A stretch of DNA of 64,000 bases from an uncultured Muribaculaceae bacterium (GTDB lineage: Bacteria > Bacteroidota > Bacteroidia > Bacteroidales > Muribaculaceae), in contig CAJUKU010000003.1 of NCBI GenBank assembly GCA_910587425.1, positions 124,001-188,000 on the forward strand, written 5' to 3'. A model generated the notes under the pieces. That model ran no database searches and was not told the origin of the DNA. It saw nothing but the letters and a program-made list of their open reading frames with translations. Positions 1-8,980 of the stretch are shown here, piece after piece; position 1 is the first letter of the stretch, and every line of letters starts with the position of its first letter. A program made the position numbers and the translations under genes.

Positions 1-1923
1 GGTGAATTTTCTCGAGAGTGTGGCACCCGCCTCGAAGAAACCGGGCACGCGTGTCGAGGGGATATTGGAGTTCGTGGTGTAGCGTGCGCTCATAGCCGTT
101 GCCGAGACCGTCACGTTGATCCATGGATTCTGCCATGCGAGCGATGCGGAACCGGAATTGAGCGGGATGTAGGCGACTTGCTTCATCCATTCCGACGATG
201 TGGGGTCGGTGCGCGGCTGGGCGCGCTGATATGAATATGATGCACTTAGAGCCAACTTCTGGGCGGCGGCGAGCCGGAATACGGCATTGACAGTAGCGTC
301 GGCGCCGTAGACCCGCACGCGCCCGAGGTTGGTCATCGACCAGATGAAAAGATTATAGGGGATAGCGACGATCTTGTTCTCGACATGGTTGAGGTAACCG
401 TCGAGCGTCACGGTGAGATCCGGCAGCCATGAGGCGGGTTCCGCCTGATAGGTCAGTCCGATGTTGTACTGGTCGGTGATTTCCGGATCGAGATTTATGC
501 TGCCGTAGTTGTCGAAATACGCTTCATTGAACGTCGGCATACGGAATATGTTCTTGTACGACGCGCGTATGTAGAGGTCGGCGTCGGCAAGCGGACGGTA
601 TGATACGCTTGCCATCGGCGAGAGCCTCTTCCGGTCTTTTCCGGCGTCGCCATCCTTGGCGTCGTTGAGATAGATCGAGTAGAGCATACGTACCATGGCG
701 TTGAGCCGCCCCCAGGTGTATCGACCGGCTACAGTCTGCAGGATCGAGTTGCGGTAGGGGCGTATGGCGTCGCGGGTGTTTGAGGTGAGGTTGTTCCACG
801 CCCAGTCGGCTGAGTAGTCGAGCGCTAATCCCGGCAGGGGAGTGTAGAGCAGTGCTCCGGTGGCGTAGACCTCGCGCTGTATGTAGTAGTTGTCGAGCAC
901 GCCGCCGGGATATTTGCCGTCGTAGTCCTTGTAGCGCGATGTCGCCCAGTTAAATTTTGCGGTAGCCGAGAGCGCCAGGTTGTCGGCTATGCGTCCCTTG
1001 AGCCGGGTCTGCCCGAAGAAGTTGCGCTCGCGCAGATGCTCGTCGGTGCGGCTTACATAGTACACCACCGGTCCCGGCAGTGCGCGGGTGTTGTCGAAAT
1101 AATATGCCTTCGCATCGAGGGTGAGTCCGCCCGCGTATGTGTGGCGCACGTTTGCCTCGCCATGCCAGGAGTTCATGCGTGAGTTCTGGCGGCGTTCGCG
1201 TGTGGTGTAGCTGCCGTTGACGAGTGTGAAGGGGTAATCGTTGTCGGCATGTATATATTCGGCGTTGACCGAGAGGTCGGTGCCGTGTCCGTTGCTCTTG
1301 GAAACACGCACGAAGGGGTTGTAGAAGCCGAATGAGCCGGCGCGCATACGGGCGTTGAGGTGCAGCGCGGAGTCGCCTAGCGCCACGGTGGCGAACGATG
1401 AGATGTAGAGCGACGATGCCGACGCGGCGGCACGCGCGGGTATGAATATGTCGCTGTTGTCGGTGGGGAAGAGCGCGAGTGAGTTGACGTTGTCGAGCGA
1501 GAAACGGCTGAGGTCTATCTGTCCCGCCTGGCAGTCGCTGAGCGCCACGCCGTCGTAGACCACCGCCGTGTGTTCCGACCCCAGTCCGCGCACCGACACG
1601 GTCTTCAGTCCTCCCGCTCCGCCGTAGTCGCGCAGGTTCACTCCCGGCATGCGCCGCATGGCGTCGGCTATGTCGGTGATTCCGGCGGTGCGTATCCGTT
1701 CGGCATCGATGCTTTGCAGCGGGGTTGAGGATGTGACGCTTTTCGGGGCACGTACGGCTACGACCTCCACGGCGTCGAGATGCAGCGTGTCGGCAGCCGT
1801 GCGTGTCACGGTGTCAGCGCACGCTGCCGTAGCAGGAGCGGGTGCAAAAGAAATCATCCCGAACGCTTGCGCCGGGATGATACTTGATAATAATATGCCT
1901 AATGCGTTTATTATTTTTCTCAT
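1..1923 (-). CDS. btuB: BtuB-like TonB-dependent outer-membrane receptor (3' end beyond window)
   Basis: Outer-membrane beta-barrel receptor powered by TonB, probably for cobalamin or related corrinoids. Reading the complement from ATG 1923 gives a signal peptide (about residues 1-25, hydrophobic ILLSSII), a TonB-box-like stretch (DAVEVVAV) and a plug domain with DAMRRMPGVNLRDYGG and YDGVALSDCQAGQ. The rest is alternating, aromatic-rich barrel strands such as FRMPTFNEAYF. It has no CarboxypepD-regulatory extension, so it is not a SusC protein. The 641 visible codons are uninterrupted and the C-terminal strands lie outside the window. The B12 assignment rests mainly on the riboswitch-like leader at 1937-2046; the barrel alone could belong to another small-ligand receptor. 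The ATG follows that leader by about 15 bases. Confidence 0.8.
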   Translation of the reverse strand, partial: MRKIINALGILLSSIIPAQAFGMISFAPAPATAACADTVTRTAADTLHLDAVEVVAVRAPKSVTSSTPLQSIDAERIRTAGITDIADAMRRMPGVNLRDYGGAGGLKTVSVRGLGSEHTAVVYDGVALSDCQAGQIDLSRFSLDNVNSLALFPTDNSDIFIPARAAASASSLYISSFATVALGDSALHLNARMRAGSFGFYNPFVRVSKSNGHGTDLSVNAEYIHADNDYPFTLVNGSYTTRERRQNSRMNSWHGEANVRHTYAGGLTLDAKAYYFDNTRALPGPVVYYVSRTDEHLRERNFFGQTRLKGRIADNLALSATAKFNWATSRYKDYDGKYPGGVLDNYYIQREVYATGALLYTPLPGLALDYSADWAWNNLTSNTRDAIRPYRNSILQTVAGRYTWGRLNAMVRMLYSIYLNDAKDGDAGKDRKRLSPMASVSYRPLADADLYIRASYKNIFRMPTFNEAYFDNYGSINLDPEITDQYNIGLTYQAEPASWLPDLTVTLDGYLNHVENKIVAIPYNLFIWSMTNLGRVRVYGADATVNAVFRLAAAQKLALSASYSYQRAQPRTDPTSSEWMKQVAYIPLNSGSASLAWQNPWINVTVSATAMSARYTTNSNIPSTRVPGFFEAGATLSRKFT

Positions 1924-1936
1924 CCTCGAAGAAAAA

Positions 1937-2046
1937 CTTATGTAAGCCGCTGACTGAAAGCTCCGGAGGGTCGGACTATTACCGTAGCGAGACTGTCGGG
2001 GAATCACACCCCGTTCCGGTCCGGCGCAATCATCGTTGCGTCAACG
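1937..2046 (-). ncRNA. Cobalamin riboswitch-like leader
   Basis: On the minus strand the leader holds GGGGTGTGATTCCCC (2012-1998), followed by GACAGTCTCGCTACGGTAAT, which resembles the conserved core GRYNGYCCCGCNRCTGTAA of cobalamin riboswitches. A B12-box-like AGTCAGCGGCTTACATAAG follows at 1955-1937. It starts just after a TAnnTTTG promoter box and ends about 15 bases before the receptor start. The B12 box is degenerate after AGTCAG. Core match seen in sequence; ligand inferred from the family. Confidence 0.72.
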
Positions 2047-2052
2047 ACGCCG

Positions 2053-2060
2053 CAAAGGTA
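2053..2060 (-). promoter_or_regulatory. -7 promoter box TACCTTTG for the riboswitch/receptor
   Basis: Minus-strand TACCTTTG fits the Bacteroidetes -7 consensus TAnnTTTG. Transcription would start near 2046, exactly at the 5' side of the riboswitch-like leader. Confidence 0.6.
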
Positions 2061-2288
2061 CGAAAAAAGTTGGAATCACATCATAATTTTCAAAATTCAC
2101 GGATTATTTTCTTGCCTTCGTCGCAACGTGCACCCACCAGAGTGGTGTTGCGCCTCTCCGAAGCGCCATGGGATGGTGTTATTACAAGTATCCCCACACG
2201 TCGCCGCCGTCGCGCTTAGCGCTCAGCAGCTCCGTGTGGGGTTTCCATAGTTTCGCCTCTCCGAGGAGTAGTGCTTCGCCTGAGATCC
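2061..2288. other. Intergenic region between the PUL end and the receptor promoter
   Basis: No credible gene. It contains a long-loop inverted repeat (CCCCACACG at 2192-2200, CGTGTGGGG at 2233-2241) that could end the PUL transcript. A short repeated phrase, CGCCTCTCCGA, occurs on both sides of it (near 2151 and 2250). Nothing else is recognisable. Confidence 0.5.
2192..2241 (-). terminator. Possible terminator hairpin after the PUL
   Basis: Perfect 9-bp inverted repeat CCCCACACG/CGTGTGGGG with a 32-base loop, 48 bases after the metallophosphatase stop. There is no clear T-run, so intrinsic termination is uncertain. Confidence 0.4.
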
Positions 2289-3764
2289 TCAGGGGAGGTA
2301 GAGCATTGAGTCGGGGATCTCGGTGGTGGGGATGTCGAGCGAGGTGATGCCGACTTTCAGCTCCTGACCCATATAGTTCTCGAAATATATGAGGTCAAGG
2401 CGATGGAAACCAGCCTCGAGAGCCACAAGTCCCTCGCGCAGCTGTGTGCTGTGCCCGCCGTCGTTGTCGACAACGGTTTTTCCGTCGATAGCAAGCGTGG
2501 ATCCGTCGTCGGAATAGGTGTGGAAGCGGTAGACTCCACGCTCGGGAATGCGGATCAATGTGTGGAACCGGTAGGCGAAATGATCATCGACCGGTGCTCC
2601 GGTTATATCGAAGTTAGGCATGGTGCCGCTGCTGCGGTGCATGGCGTCGGTGATCTGTGAGGTGTGCTTTATCAGCCCCTCGTAATAGTCGTAGCTGACG
2701 CCATGTGCGGTGTCGGCATGTTCGATAGCGGGGAGATAGGTCATCTCGGCAGCCATGACATCGTTGAGCGCCGACGGATAGTGCCATGCCGGGTCGCGAC
2801 CGTCGGGGGTGACGGTCCAAGTGTCGAACCGGCGCTCACCTTCACGCAGCTCTATGATGCGTCCGCCGCGGTGCGCGTCGCCGTATGCCTGTGTGCCGGT
2901 GCATCTGCCGAATCCGAGCGCTATGCCCCGGTTAAGCCCCACGAAGTCGTTCTCATGGTCATGACCTACGAACACACCCATCACGTCGCCCTGCTCGAGC
3001 AGCGAGGCGAATAAGCCAGAGTTGATCGCTGACGATGCTCCTGCACCCTCCTTGGCACAGCCGAAGGTGTTGGGGTCGCCCATCACTCCGGCATACTCCT
3101 GAAGAGGGATGTGGAAGAACATCAGCGACGGCACCGGCGTGCCTCCCGCCGCCGCGGTGACGGAGTCGGATTTCTGCCGGTACCATTGTATCTGGTCGAA
3201 GTGGATCCAGTCGTATGGACCGTAGATTTCCGAGGCGGGGTCGTCGTTGGAGTCGAGGCAGTAGATCATGGCGGCGGTCTTTCCGTCCGCGCCTATGACG
3301 GGGAGCAGCGTGTTGCCGCGTCCGTGCAGCGTGGCGGGACCACGGTCGCCTACGTAGTAGGGGGAAGCCATGGCGAGTGTGAAGATAGAGTCGCGTGTGA
3401 GATACTCGGCGTCGTGGTTGCCGATCCCGATGGTGAAGGGCACCTCGAGTGAGTCGAGTATACGGACTATATGCTTCCACCCGGCGGTCGCGGGTTCGTA
3501 TGTGACCACATCGCCCGTAAGTGCTATCAGTCCCGGCTTCTCGGCAGCCACGAGGGCACGGATGGTGGCTTCGGTGGTGTCGCAGTTGGCGGCATCGTCC
3601 TTCCAGTGCAGGTCGGTGAGTTGCAGTATGCGGAAGCGTCCGTCGGTGAACCGCAGCTCCGGTTGCCCTGTGCTGACGCTCTCTTTATCCGTGCCACCGG
3701 CGGTGCATCCCGCCAGTGAGGCGAGGATGCATACAGCCGGGAGCAGTGTGCGTGTCAGTCTCAT
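2289..3764 (-). CDS. Calcineurin-like metallophosphatase lipoprotein with C-terminal PA14-type domain
   Basis: Secreted or surface lipoprotein phosphatase, last gene of the mannan PUL. Lipobox LAGC with Cys20. The phosphoesterase domain (about 40-310) has a full metal-ligand set: D51/H53 in LTDLHW, GD at 84-85, GNHD at 115-118, H218 and GHDH at 267-270. From about residue 356 to the end is a PA14-type beta-sandwich (YYEG, DDGS, NDGGH) that closely matches the C-terminus of the GH92 enzyme of the same operon. Start ATG 3764 overlaps the upstream GH125 stop (ATGA), so the two are probably translationally coupled. Likely substrate is a sugar phosphate or phosphodiester-derived mannose phosphate on the glycan. 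Phosphatase class is well supported; the substrate is inferred from context. Confidence 0.9.
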   Translation of the reverse strand: MRLTRTLLPAVCILASLAGCTAGGTDKESVSTGQPELRFTDGRFRILQLTDLHWKDDAANCDTTEATIRALVAAEKPGLIALTGDVVTYEPATAGWKHIVRILDSLEVPFTIGIGNHDAEYLTRDSIFTLAMASPYYVGDRGPATLHGRGNTLLPVIGADGKTAAMIYCLDSNDDPASEIYGPYDWIHFDQIQWYRQKSDSVTAAAGGTPVPSLMFFHIPLQEYAGVMGDPNTFGCAKEGAGASSAINSGLFASLLEQGDVMGVFVGHDHENDFVGLNRGIALGFGRCTGTQAYGDAHRGGRIIELREGERRFDTWTVTPDGRDPAWHYPSALNDVMAAEMTYLPAIEHADTAHGVSYDYYEGLIKHTSQITDAMHRSSGTMPNFDITGAPVDDHFAYRFHTLIRIPERGVYRFHTYSDDGSTLAIDGKTVVDNDGGHSTQLREGLVALEAGFHRLDLIYFENYMGQELKVGITSLDIPTTEIPDSMLYLP

Positions 3765-5218
3765 TTCTCTTCCGAAAGGGGATTCGCGAGGATTTCGGGG
3801 TGCTCCTCGGCGGTGCGTATAACGAGTTCGCCGAAGAGGGTGTTAGCCCATGCGAACCAGTCGCGGGTGAATTTCTTGTCGTTGTCGGCATTGAATGCCT
3901 CGTGCATCATGTTCGTGCCGCCGTCGGTGTCGCGGAGCATGCGCAGGCACTCGCGGATCTCCTCGGGATCGGTGGAGGTGAGACCGCGCATGATTATGCT
4001 CATAGGCCAGGGATAGTTGAGTCCTACATGCGGACCGCCGATACCCTCGCCGGCTTCGCCACGGAAGAAGTAAGGGTTGTCCTCGCTCCACACGAGTCCG
4101 CGTGTGCGGAGATATGTGGGATCGTCAGGCTCGCAGTAACCGAGATAGGGGGCTGCGAGAAGGCTCGGCACGTTGGCATCGTCCATGAACGTGTGGTTGC
4201 CGTAGCCGTCGACTTCGAAGGCATAGACCTCGCCGCGGGTGGGGTGCTGCACGACGGCGTCCTTGCGGATACCGGCGTCGACCTCATTGGCAAGTGCCTC
4301 GCATTCGTTGGCAAACTCCTCGTTGCCGTACACCTCGCGCTCAATCTGTGCGAGCTGGCGTAGCGATACGACAGCCATCATGTTGGAGGGGACAAGGAAG
4401 CCATATTGTGTAGCGTCGTCCGACGGGCGGAATGCTGAGAATATCATGCCGTTGGCACGCACGGGCGCGCCCCAGCCGAGGTTGATCTGCGAGTCGGTCG
4501 GACGGTCACAGTTGCGGTAGAAACTGTAGTCGCCTCGTCCATCCTTGCGCTGCTGCTTGCGCATGGTGGCTACAGCGAGCTCCATAGCCTGCTGCCACTT
4601 GGCATCGAATACCGAAGCGTCGCCGGTGAGCTGCCAGTAGCGGTAGGCGAGGCGGATCGGATAGCAGAGCGAGTCGAGCTCATATTTGCGCTCGTGCAGC
4701 TCCTTAGCCATCGGCTGGGTGACATCGGTCTCCCAGTAGCTTCCTTTCGGACCGTCGTTGAACGCGTTGGCATACGGATCGATGAGTATGCATGCCGCCT
4801 GGCGCGCTATCAGACCCGCAACCATCTGGCGCAGCTCCTCGTCCTCGCCGAGAAGCTGCAGGTACGGCCATACCTGGGCGGATGAGTCGCGCAGCCACAT
4901 GGCATCGATGTCGCCGGTGATCACGAATGTGTCAGGCTTGCCGTCGACCATCTTGAATTTCACTGTGGTATCGAGTGTGTTTGGGTAGCAGATCTCGAAC
5001 ATGGTGCGCAGCTTTTCGTCGGCGATCATAGCCGCCACCTGGGCTATCTTTTTCTCAACGGCGGTGCTGACGAATTTACGCGCTTCCGGAGCAGGGCGTG
5101 CACCGGGGGTGTATGCCGCCGGAGTTTCCGTCACAGGTTGTTTGCAGCCTGCCACGGGGGTGACGAGTGCCGCGAGCGTGAGCAGTGCGGCAGGGGTGAT
5201 AAGTTTATGAAGTCGCAT
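3761..5218 (-). CDS. GH125 exo-alpha-1,6-mannosidase lipoprotein
   Basis: Glycoside hydrolase family 125 (old name DUF1237), metal-independent exo-alpha-1,6-mannosidases with an (alpha/alpha)6 barrel. Recognised by FVITGDIDAMWLRDSSAQVWPY near residue 100, DPYANAFNDGPKGSYWETD, and the later EVDGYGNHTFMDDANVPS and GEAGEGIGGPHVGLNYPW blocks, which are family hallmarks. At 485 residues it is full length. Lipobox VAGC with Cys25 implies export and lipidation. It lies 36 bases after the GH63-like gene and overlaps the metallophosphatase by 4 bases. In mannan degradation it would trim terminal alpha-1,6-mannose from the backbone or from N-glycan arms, after GH92 has removed the alpha-1,2/1,3 branches. 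Confidence 0.92.
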   Translation of the reverse strand: MRLHKLITPAALLTLAALVTPVAGCKQPVTETPAAYTPGARPAPEARKFVSTAVEKKIAQVAAMIADEKLRTMFEICYPNTLDTTVKFKMVDGKPDTFVITGDIDAMWLRDSSAQVWPYLQLLGEDEELRQMVAGLIARQAACILIDPYANAFNDGPKGSYWETDVTQPMAKELHERKYELDSLCYPIRLAYRYWQLTGDASVFDAKWQQAMELAVATMRKQQRKDGRGDYSFYRNCDRPTDSQINLGWGAPVRANGMIFSAFRPSDDATQYGFLVPSNMMAVVSLRQLAQIEREVYGNEEFANECEALANEVDAGIRKDAVVQHPTRGEVYAFEVDGYGNHTFMDDANVPSLLAAPYLGYCEPDDPTYLRTRGLVWSEDNPYFFRGEAGEGIGGPHVGLNYPWPMSIIMRGLTSTDPEEIRECLRMLRDTDGGTNMMHEAFNADNDKKFTRDWFAWANTLFGELVIRTAEEHPEILANPLSEEK

Positions 5219-5253
5219 GTGGGTGTGATTGTGTTTCGTGTGTAAAAACGGTA

Positions 5254-6870
5254 TCAGTATCTGTTCTTGCCCGGAGTGACGTCAATGGTCTTCTCCTTAT
5301 CCTTGCCGTAGATCACGCGCAGGCGGAAAGGCACGTTGCTGTCAACGTTTATGCGGGGCTCGTCGTTGGCTGAGCGGCGGCTGTCGGCGGTGAGGGTTAT
5401 CGAGCCTTCGGGACCGAATGGATAGCGCTCGATGCCGTGGCGGTCGGTGAGATTCATGTCCCACACGATCTCGTTCTCCACATAGTCGCCGCGGATGCCG
5501 ATGATGAACTCGATCAGTTCGGCGATGGGTGGCAGTCCAGCCCAGCCTACGAACTCCTTGCGAGCCATGAATCCGGGTTCGGCTGATTCGGGAGCGTAGT
5601 ACTCCCAGAATGTCCCGGTGTTGTTGAACACCTCGAACACCTGTCCGTAATGGCGCTTGGCGAGGTCGAAAGCGAGGTCACGGTAGCCGTTCTTGGCGAG
5701 TCCGAGCAGCACCATGTAGTTTGTGCCCGGCCATACGCCCCCCTGCCAGTAGCGTCCGTTGACGTTGTACTTGGGATGATCGGCGGATAGCGAGGGTATC
5801 ACTCCCGGACGCAGGAACTCGGTGGTGTCGGTCAGGTGCGCCACAAGCCGGTCCTGGCGTTCCTTTGTCAGCAATCCGGGGGTATGCAGCGCCCAGAAGG
5901 CACCGATCCCCTTGGTGGCGCAGAGTGAGCCGTCGGCATACTGGTCGTGGAGGAAGCCAGTAGAGTCGTTCCAGAGATTGTCGGCTATGTAGTTTTTGAG
6001 CATCTTAGCCTCATCCTCGAAATCCTCGATCTCCTGCCAACGCTCGATATAGAATCCCATCTCCAGCAGCTGATTGGCTATCATGAGCTGCTGCAGGTTG
6101 GTGTCGAGCCATGTCATGTGCCCGTGGCTGAAGATCTGGTTGTCGTCCTTGGGAACCCGCGGCATGTTGTCCATGCCTGTTCCCCAGCCGCTCGACCAGT
6201 AGGTGCCGTTCTGCCACGTGCGGTTGCGCTGCAGCCATCTGTTGTAGCCGCAGAGCACCGGGAATATCTTGTGCAGACGCTCCATGTCGCCATACTGGTG
6301 GTAATAGACCATCTCGCTCCATGGGATGAGGTTGGGACCGGTGCTCACCGGATCGTAGCGCTCGAAGCAGTCTGCGCCGTCAGCCTTGATCTCGCGGCAG
6401 ATGAACCCGTCGGGGTGTTGCTTGGCGTAAAAATTGTCGAGAGTGCGCTGGAAGGGGAAGAAGCGCGCCCCGTAGCGTGCGAACATCAGTATGAACGAGG
6501 TGTCCCACATGAATATGTTGCCGTTGTAGGCGGGGTCGATGTATGTGACCACGAATCCGGAGCCGGGCTCGGGATGACGCAGGTTGCGCATGGCTATCTC
6601 CCATGCGCGCCAGTACATGTCGATCTCTTTGCTGTGTCCGTTCCAAATAGGTGCAGGGAGCACCTTGCGCGCCTCTTCAAAACTGCCTATGGCTATGGAG
6701 TCGGGCTTCATCACGCGGAAGATGTTCTCAGCCGTGAGTGGCTCCTTGACGTAGGTGTTCTTGTACGGTATGCGGTACTTCACATCGTTGCCGCATGATT
6801 GAGCCGAAATGGCCGCGGGCAGCATAAGAGCCGCCGCGGCCATCGTAGCCTGAATGAGGTTGATTCTCAT
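5254..6870 (-). CDS. GH63/MGH-like (alpha/alpha)6 glycosidase, secreted
   Basis: Exported glycosidase of clan GH-G (GH63, GH37 trehalase and mannosylglycerate-hydrolase-like enzymes). Signal peptide ends near ISAQ. Family features: WDTSFILMFARYGARFFPFQ near 120, GRYWQGGVWPGTNYMVLLGL in the C-terminal half, TGTFWEYYAPESAEPG, and EFVGWAGLPPIAELIEFIIG near the end. The 538-residue length covers the barrel only, without the extra N-terminal domain of eukaryotic glucosidase I. In this PUL it could remove glucose caps from immature high-mannose glycans or cleave an alpha-mannoside; the exact linkage cannot be read from sequence. It starts 7 bases after the alkaline phosphatase stop, so it is in the same operon. 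Confidence 0.82.
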   Translation of the reverse strand: MRINLIQATMAAAALMLPAAISAQSCGNDVKYRIPYKNTYVKEPLTAENIFRVMKPDSIAIGSFEEARKVLPAPIWNGHSKEIDMYWRAWEIAMRNLRHPEPGSGFVVTYIDPAYNGNIFMWDTSFILMFARYGARFFPFQRTLDNFYAKQHPDGFICREIKADGADCFERYDPVSTGPNLIPWSEMVYYHQYGDMERLHKIFPVLCGYNRWLQRNRTWQNGTYWSSGWGTGMDNMPRVPKDDNQIFSHGHMTWLDTNLQQLMIANQLLEMGFYIERWQEIEDFEDEAKMLKNYIADNLWNDSTGFLHDQYADGSLCATKGIGAFWALHTPGLLTKERQDRLVAHLTDTTEFLRPGVIPSLSADHPKYNVNGRYWQGGVWPGTNYMVLLGLAKNGYRDLAFDLAKRHYGQVFEVFNNTGTFWEYYAPESAEPGFMARKEFVGWAGLPPIAELIEFIIGIRGDYVENEIVWDMNLTDRHGIERYPFGPEGSITLTADSRRSANDEPRINVDSNVPFRLRVIYGKDKEKTIDVTPGKNRY

Positions 6871-6877
6871 GTGTGGA

Positions 6878-8020
6878 TTACTTGAGATTGAGCAGTTGCA
6901 TTATGCGGTTTGCCACTTCGGTGTTCTCATAGATGCCGGTGAAGTTTTCGGCGCCGGGTCCGAAAGCATACACGGGAACCATGGTGCCGCTGTGACCGCC
7001 GGTGGAGAATTTGCATACGATGCGTCCCTCCTCCTTGTCGCCGTCGACGAGTGTCAGACCGCCGGTCTCATGGTCGGCTGTAACGACAACGAGAGTCTCA
7101 CCATCCTTTGCCGCCCATTCGTAAATGGCACCGATCGTGCGGTCGAAATCGTGGGTCTCCTCCATGAGCATGGCGAGGTCGTTGAAGTGACCGTAGTCGT
7201 CGAGCTGTGAGCCCTCGACCATGAGGAAGAATCCGTTGGGATTGTTGCGGTGGAGAATGTCGATAGCCTTGAGAGCGGCACGGGCGAGATAGTCGCCGCG
7301 CTCAGCGGGGAGTTTTGTATCGAACGAGTCGGTGACGCAGAACACCTTGCCGGTGCTGATAGCGTCGAGTTCATCGAGTGAGCGGGGTGTCTGGTAGCCC
7401 TTAGCCTCAAGCTCCTTGAAAAGGTTGCGGCCATCCTTGCGGCCGATCATTTTCGACCATCCGGGACCTACAACGACGTCAGCCTTGCAGTTCACGTAGT
7501 CAGCCATCACATCATCCTCGTCGTCGCGGTTGTAGATGTGGCAGCAGAAATCGCCGGGTGTGGCATCCCACAGGCGGCATGTCACGGCGATTCCCGATCC
7601 GAGACCGTTGTCGCGGGCATACTCTACGAGCGATTTAGCGGCTTTGCCCTCACCGTCGACACCCACACAATGATAGTTGGTCTTCTTGCCTGATGCGAGG
7701 GCAGTTCCACCGGCACCGGAATCGGTGATGAGCTTGTTGAGGCACCATGTCTTCGAGAGACCGACCACTGGGGCGTTCTCCAGATAGAGCTTGCCATGGT
7801 TGGCTGACCATGCCGACGCTATGTGGGCGAGGCTCATTCCGTCGCCGATCATCAGGATCACGTTTTTCACCTTGTCGCCTTTGGGCGATACAATCACCGG
7901 AACATCGTAAGGCTGGGGCATGACGTAGGTCAGCTCCTTGTCACGGCCTTTCTCGGCATTTGCCGCCGGTGCCATAAGCGCAGCGGCGAGCAGCAGGGCT
8001 ATAGTCTTTATATTTTTCAT
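6878..8020 (-). CDS. Secreted alkaline phosphatase (PhoA superfamily)
   Basis: Metal-dependent phosphomonoesterase with a cleavable signal peptide (APAANA, about residue 22). Core motifs: MIGDGMS near residue 57, the nucleophile motif TDSGAGGTALASG (Ser near 101), RLWDATPGDFCCH, VEGSQLDDYGH, TADHETGG and GGHSG. These match the zinc and magnesium ligands of alkaline phosphatases. At 380 residues it is shorter than the E. coli enzyme (about 470), as is common for Bacteroidetes forms. It lies between the GH63-like gene (7 bases) and the endonuclease/exonuclease/phosphatase gene (17 bases). Inside a mannan PUL it would remove phosphate from released mannose phosphates in the periplasm. A general phosphate-scavenging role is the alternative; the operon position argues against it. 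Confidence 0.92.
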   Translation of the reverse strand: MKNIKTIALLLAAALMAPAANAEKGRDKELTYVMPQPYDVPVIVSPKGDKVKNVILMIGDGMSLAHIASAWSANHGKLYLENAPVVGLSKTWCLNKLITDSGAGGTALASGKKTNYHCVGVDGEGKAAKSLVEYARDNGLGSGIAVTCRLWDATPGDFCCHIYNRDDEDDVMADYVNCKADVVVGPGWSKMIGRKDGRNLFKELEAKGYQTPRSLDELDAISTGKVFCVTDSFDTKLPAERGDYLARAALKAIDILHRNNPNGFFLMVEGSQLDDYGHFNDLAMLMEETHDFDRTIGAIYEWAAKDGETLVVVTADHETGGLTLVDGDKEEGRIVCKFSTGGHSGTMVPVYAFGPGAENFTGIYENTEVANRIMQLLNLK

Positions 8021-8037
8021 TGTTTTCTATGTTTTTA

Positions 8038-8922
8038 TCAGTCAAGTGTTACGGTCACGAGTACAGGGGCATGGTCGGAGAGGAAGCCCTCGTTCTCAGT
8101 CTCAGCAAGCACGCCGTAGCGGTCGACGGTGAGGTCACCGCGCACGAAGACATAGTCGATCAGCGGACGGTGCTCGTAAGGTATGCCGCCGAAGTCATGG
8201 AAGCTCCATTTGGGGCCATAGACTATTCCGGCAAGTTGACGTGCGTCGTTGAGGTGGTTGGGATCGTCAGCGTTGGTGACATGCTTCACCACGTCAGATT
8301 CAGGTGTGGAGTTGAAGTCGCCGGTCACTACCACAGGTGCGCCCTGGCTGAGCTCGTTGATTTTGTTGAATATGAGGCTTATACCCTCGTAGCGAGCCAC
8401 TTTGCCCACATGATCCAGGTGAGTGTTGAGCGCAAGCAGTGTCTTGCCAGTGGCGCGATCCTTGAGGCGTGCCCAGGTTGCCACGCGGTTGCACGCGCCG
8501 TCCCAGCCGAGCGAACCGGCGCTGTCGGGGGTCTCGCTGAGCCAGAATGTGCCGCTTTCGAGCGGTTCGAAGCGTGATGTGCGGAAGAAGAGTGCGTTGA
8601 ACTCCCCATCCTCCTTACCGTCGTCGCGACCTACACCGATTGCGGTATATTCCGGCAGCCGCTCCTTGAGATCGGCGAGCTGGTTGGCAAGAACCTCCTG
8701 CGTGCCGACGATGTCAGCCTGATAGAACTTTATCGCCGATGCCGCGCGATCCTTGCGGTACTGCCAGTTGTCGAGGCTGTCGTCAGGGTTGTCGTAGCGG
8801 ATGTTGAACGACATTACGTTGATTGATTCATCTGCGGTGGCGCCGTTGCATGTGGCGTTGTCCTTGCTTCCGCATGAGGCGAGCGTCAGCGCTGCGATAG
8901 CGGGAATGATGATGCGTTTCAT
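8038..8922 (-). CDS. Endonuclease/exonuclease/phosphatase-fold lipoprotein
   Basis: EEP-fold phosphodiesterase/phosphatase with lipobox LASC (Cys17), so anchored outside the cytoplasm. Catalytic motifs are intact: SFNIRYD near 39, GTQEV with the metal-binding Glu, NTHLDH, TGDFNS and a terminal SDHAPV. Proteins of this type are frequent in Bacteroidetes glycan loci, where they are thought to hydrolyse phosphodiesters or phosphomonoesters on glycans rather than nucleic acids. Here it directly follows GH92 (58-base gap) and precedes alkaline phosphatase, which suggests a two-step removal: diester cleavage, then phosphate release. That order is inferred. Confidence 0.88.
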   Translation of the reverse strand: MKRIIIPAIAALTLASCGSKDNATCNGATADESINVMSFNIRYDNPDDSLDNWQYRKDRAASAIKFYQADIVGTQEVLANQLADLKERLPEYTAIGVGRDDGKEDGEFNALFFRTSRFEPLESGTFWLSETPDSAGSLGWDGACNRVATWARLKDRATGKTLLALNTHLDHVGKVARYEGISLIFNKINELSQGAPVVVTGDFNSTPESDVVKHVTNADDPNHLNDARQLAGIVYGPKWSFHDFGGIPYEHRPLIDYVFVRGDLTVDRYGVLAETENEGFLSDHAPVLVTVTLD

Positions 8923-8980
8923 TGCGTTATATCTTATGTTTTTTGTTTGCTTTCAGATTTCTTTGATCCGTGGGATCGTA

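Noticed and set aside
2100..2288. Possible tRNA or small RNA gene in the gap after the PUL
   Set aside because: The inverted repeat has no cloverleaf, T-loop or CCA features.
5947..6798. Plus-strand open frame (283 codons) opposite the GH63-like gene
   Set aside because: Antisense shadow; composition is explained by the codon bias of the real gene.
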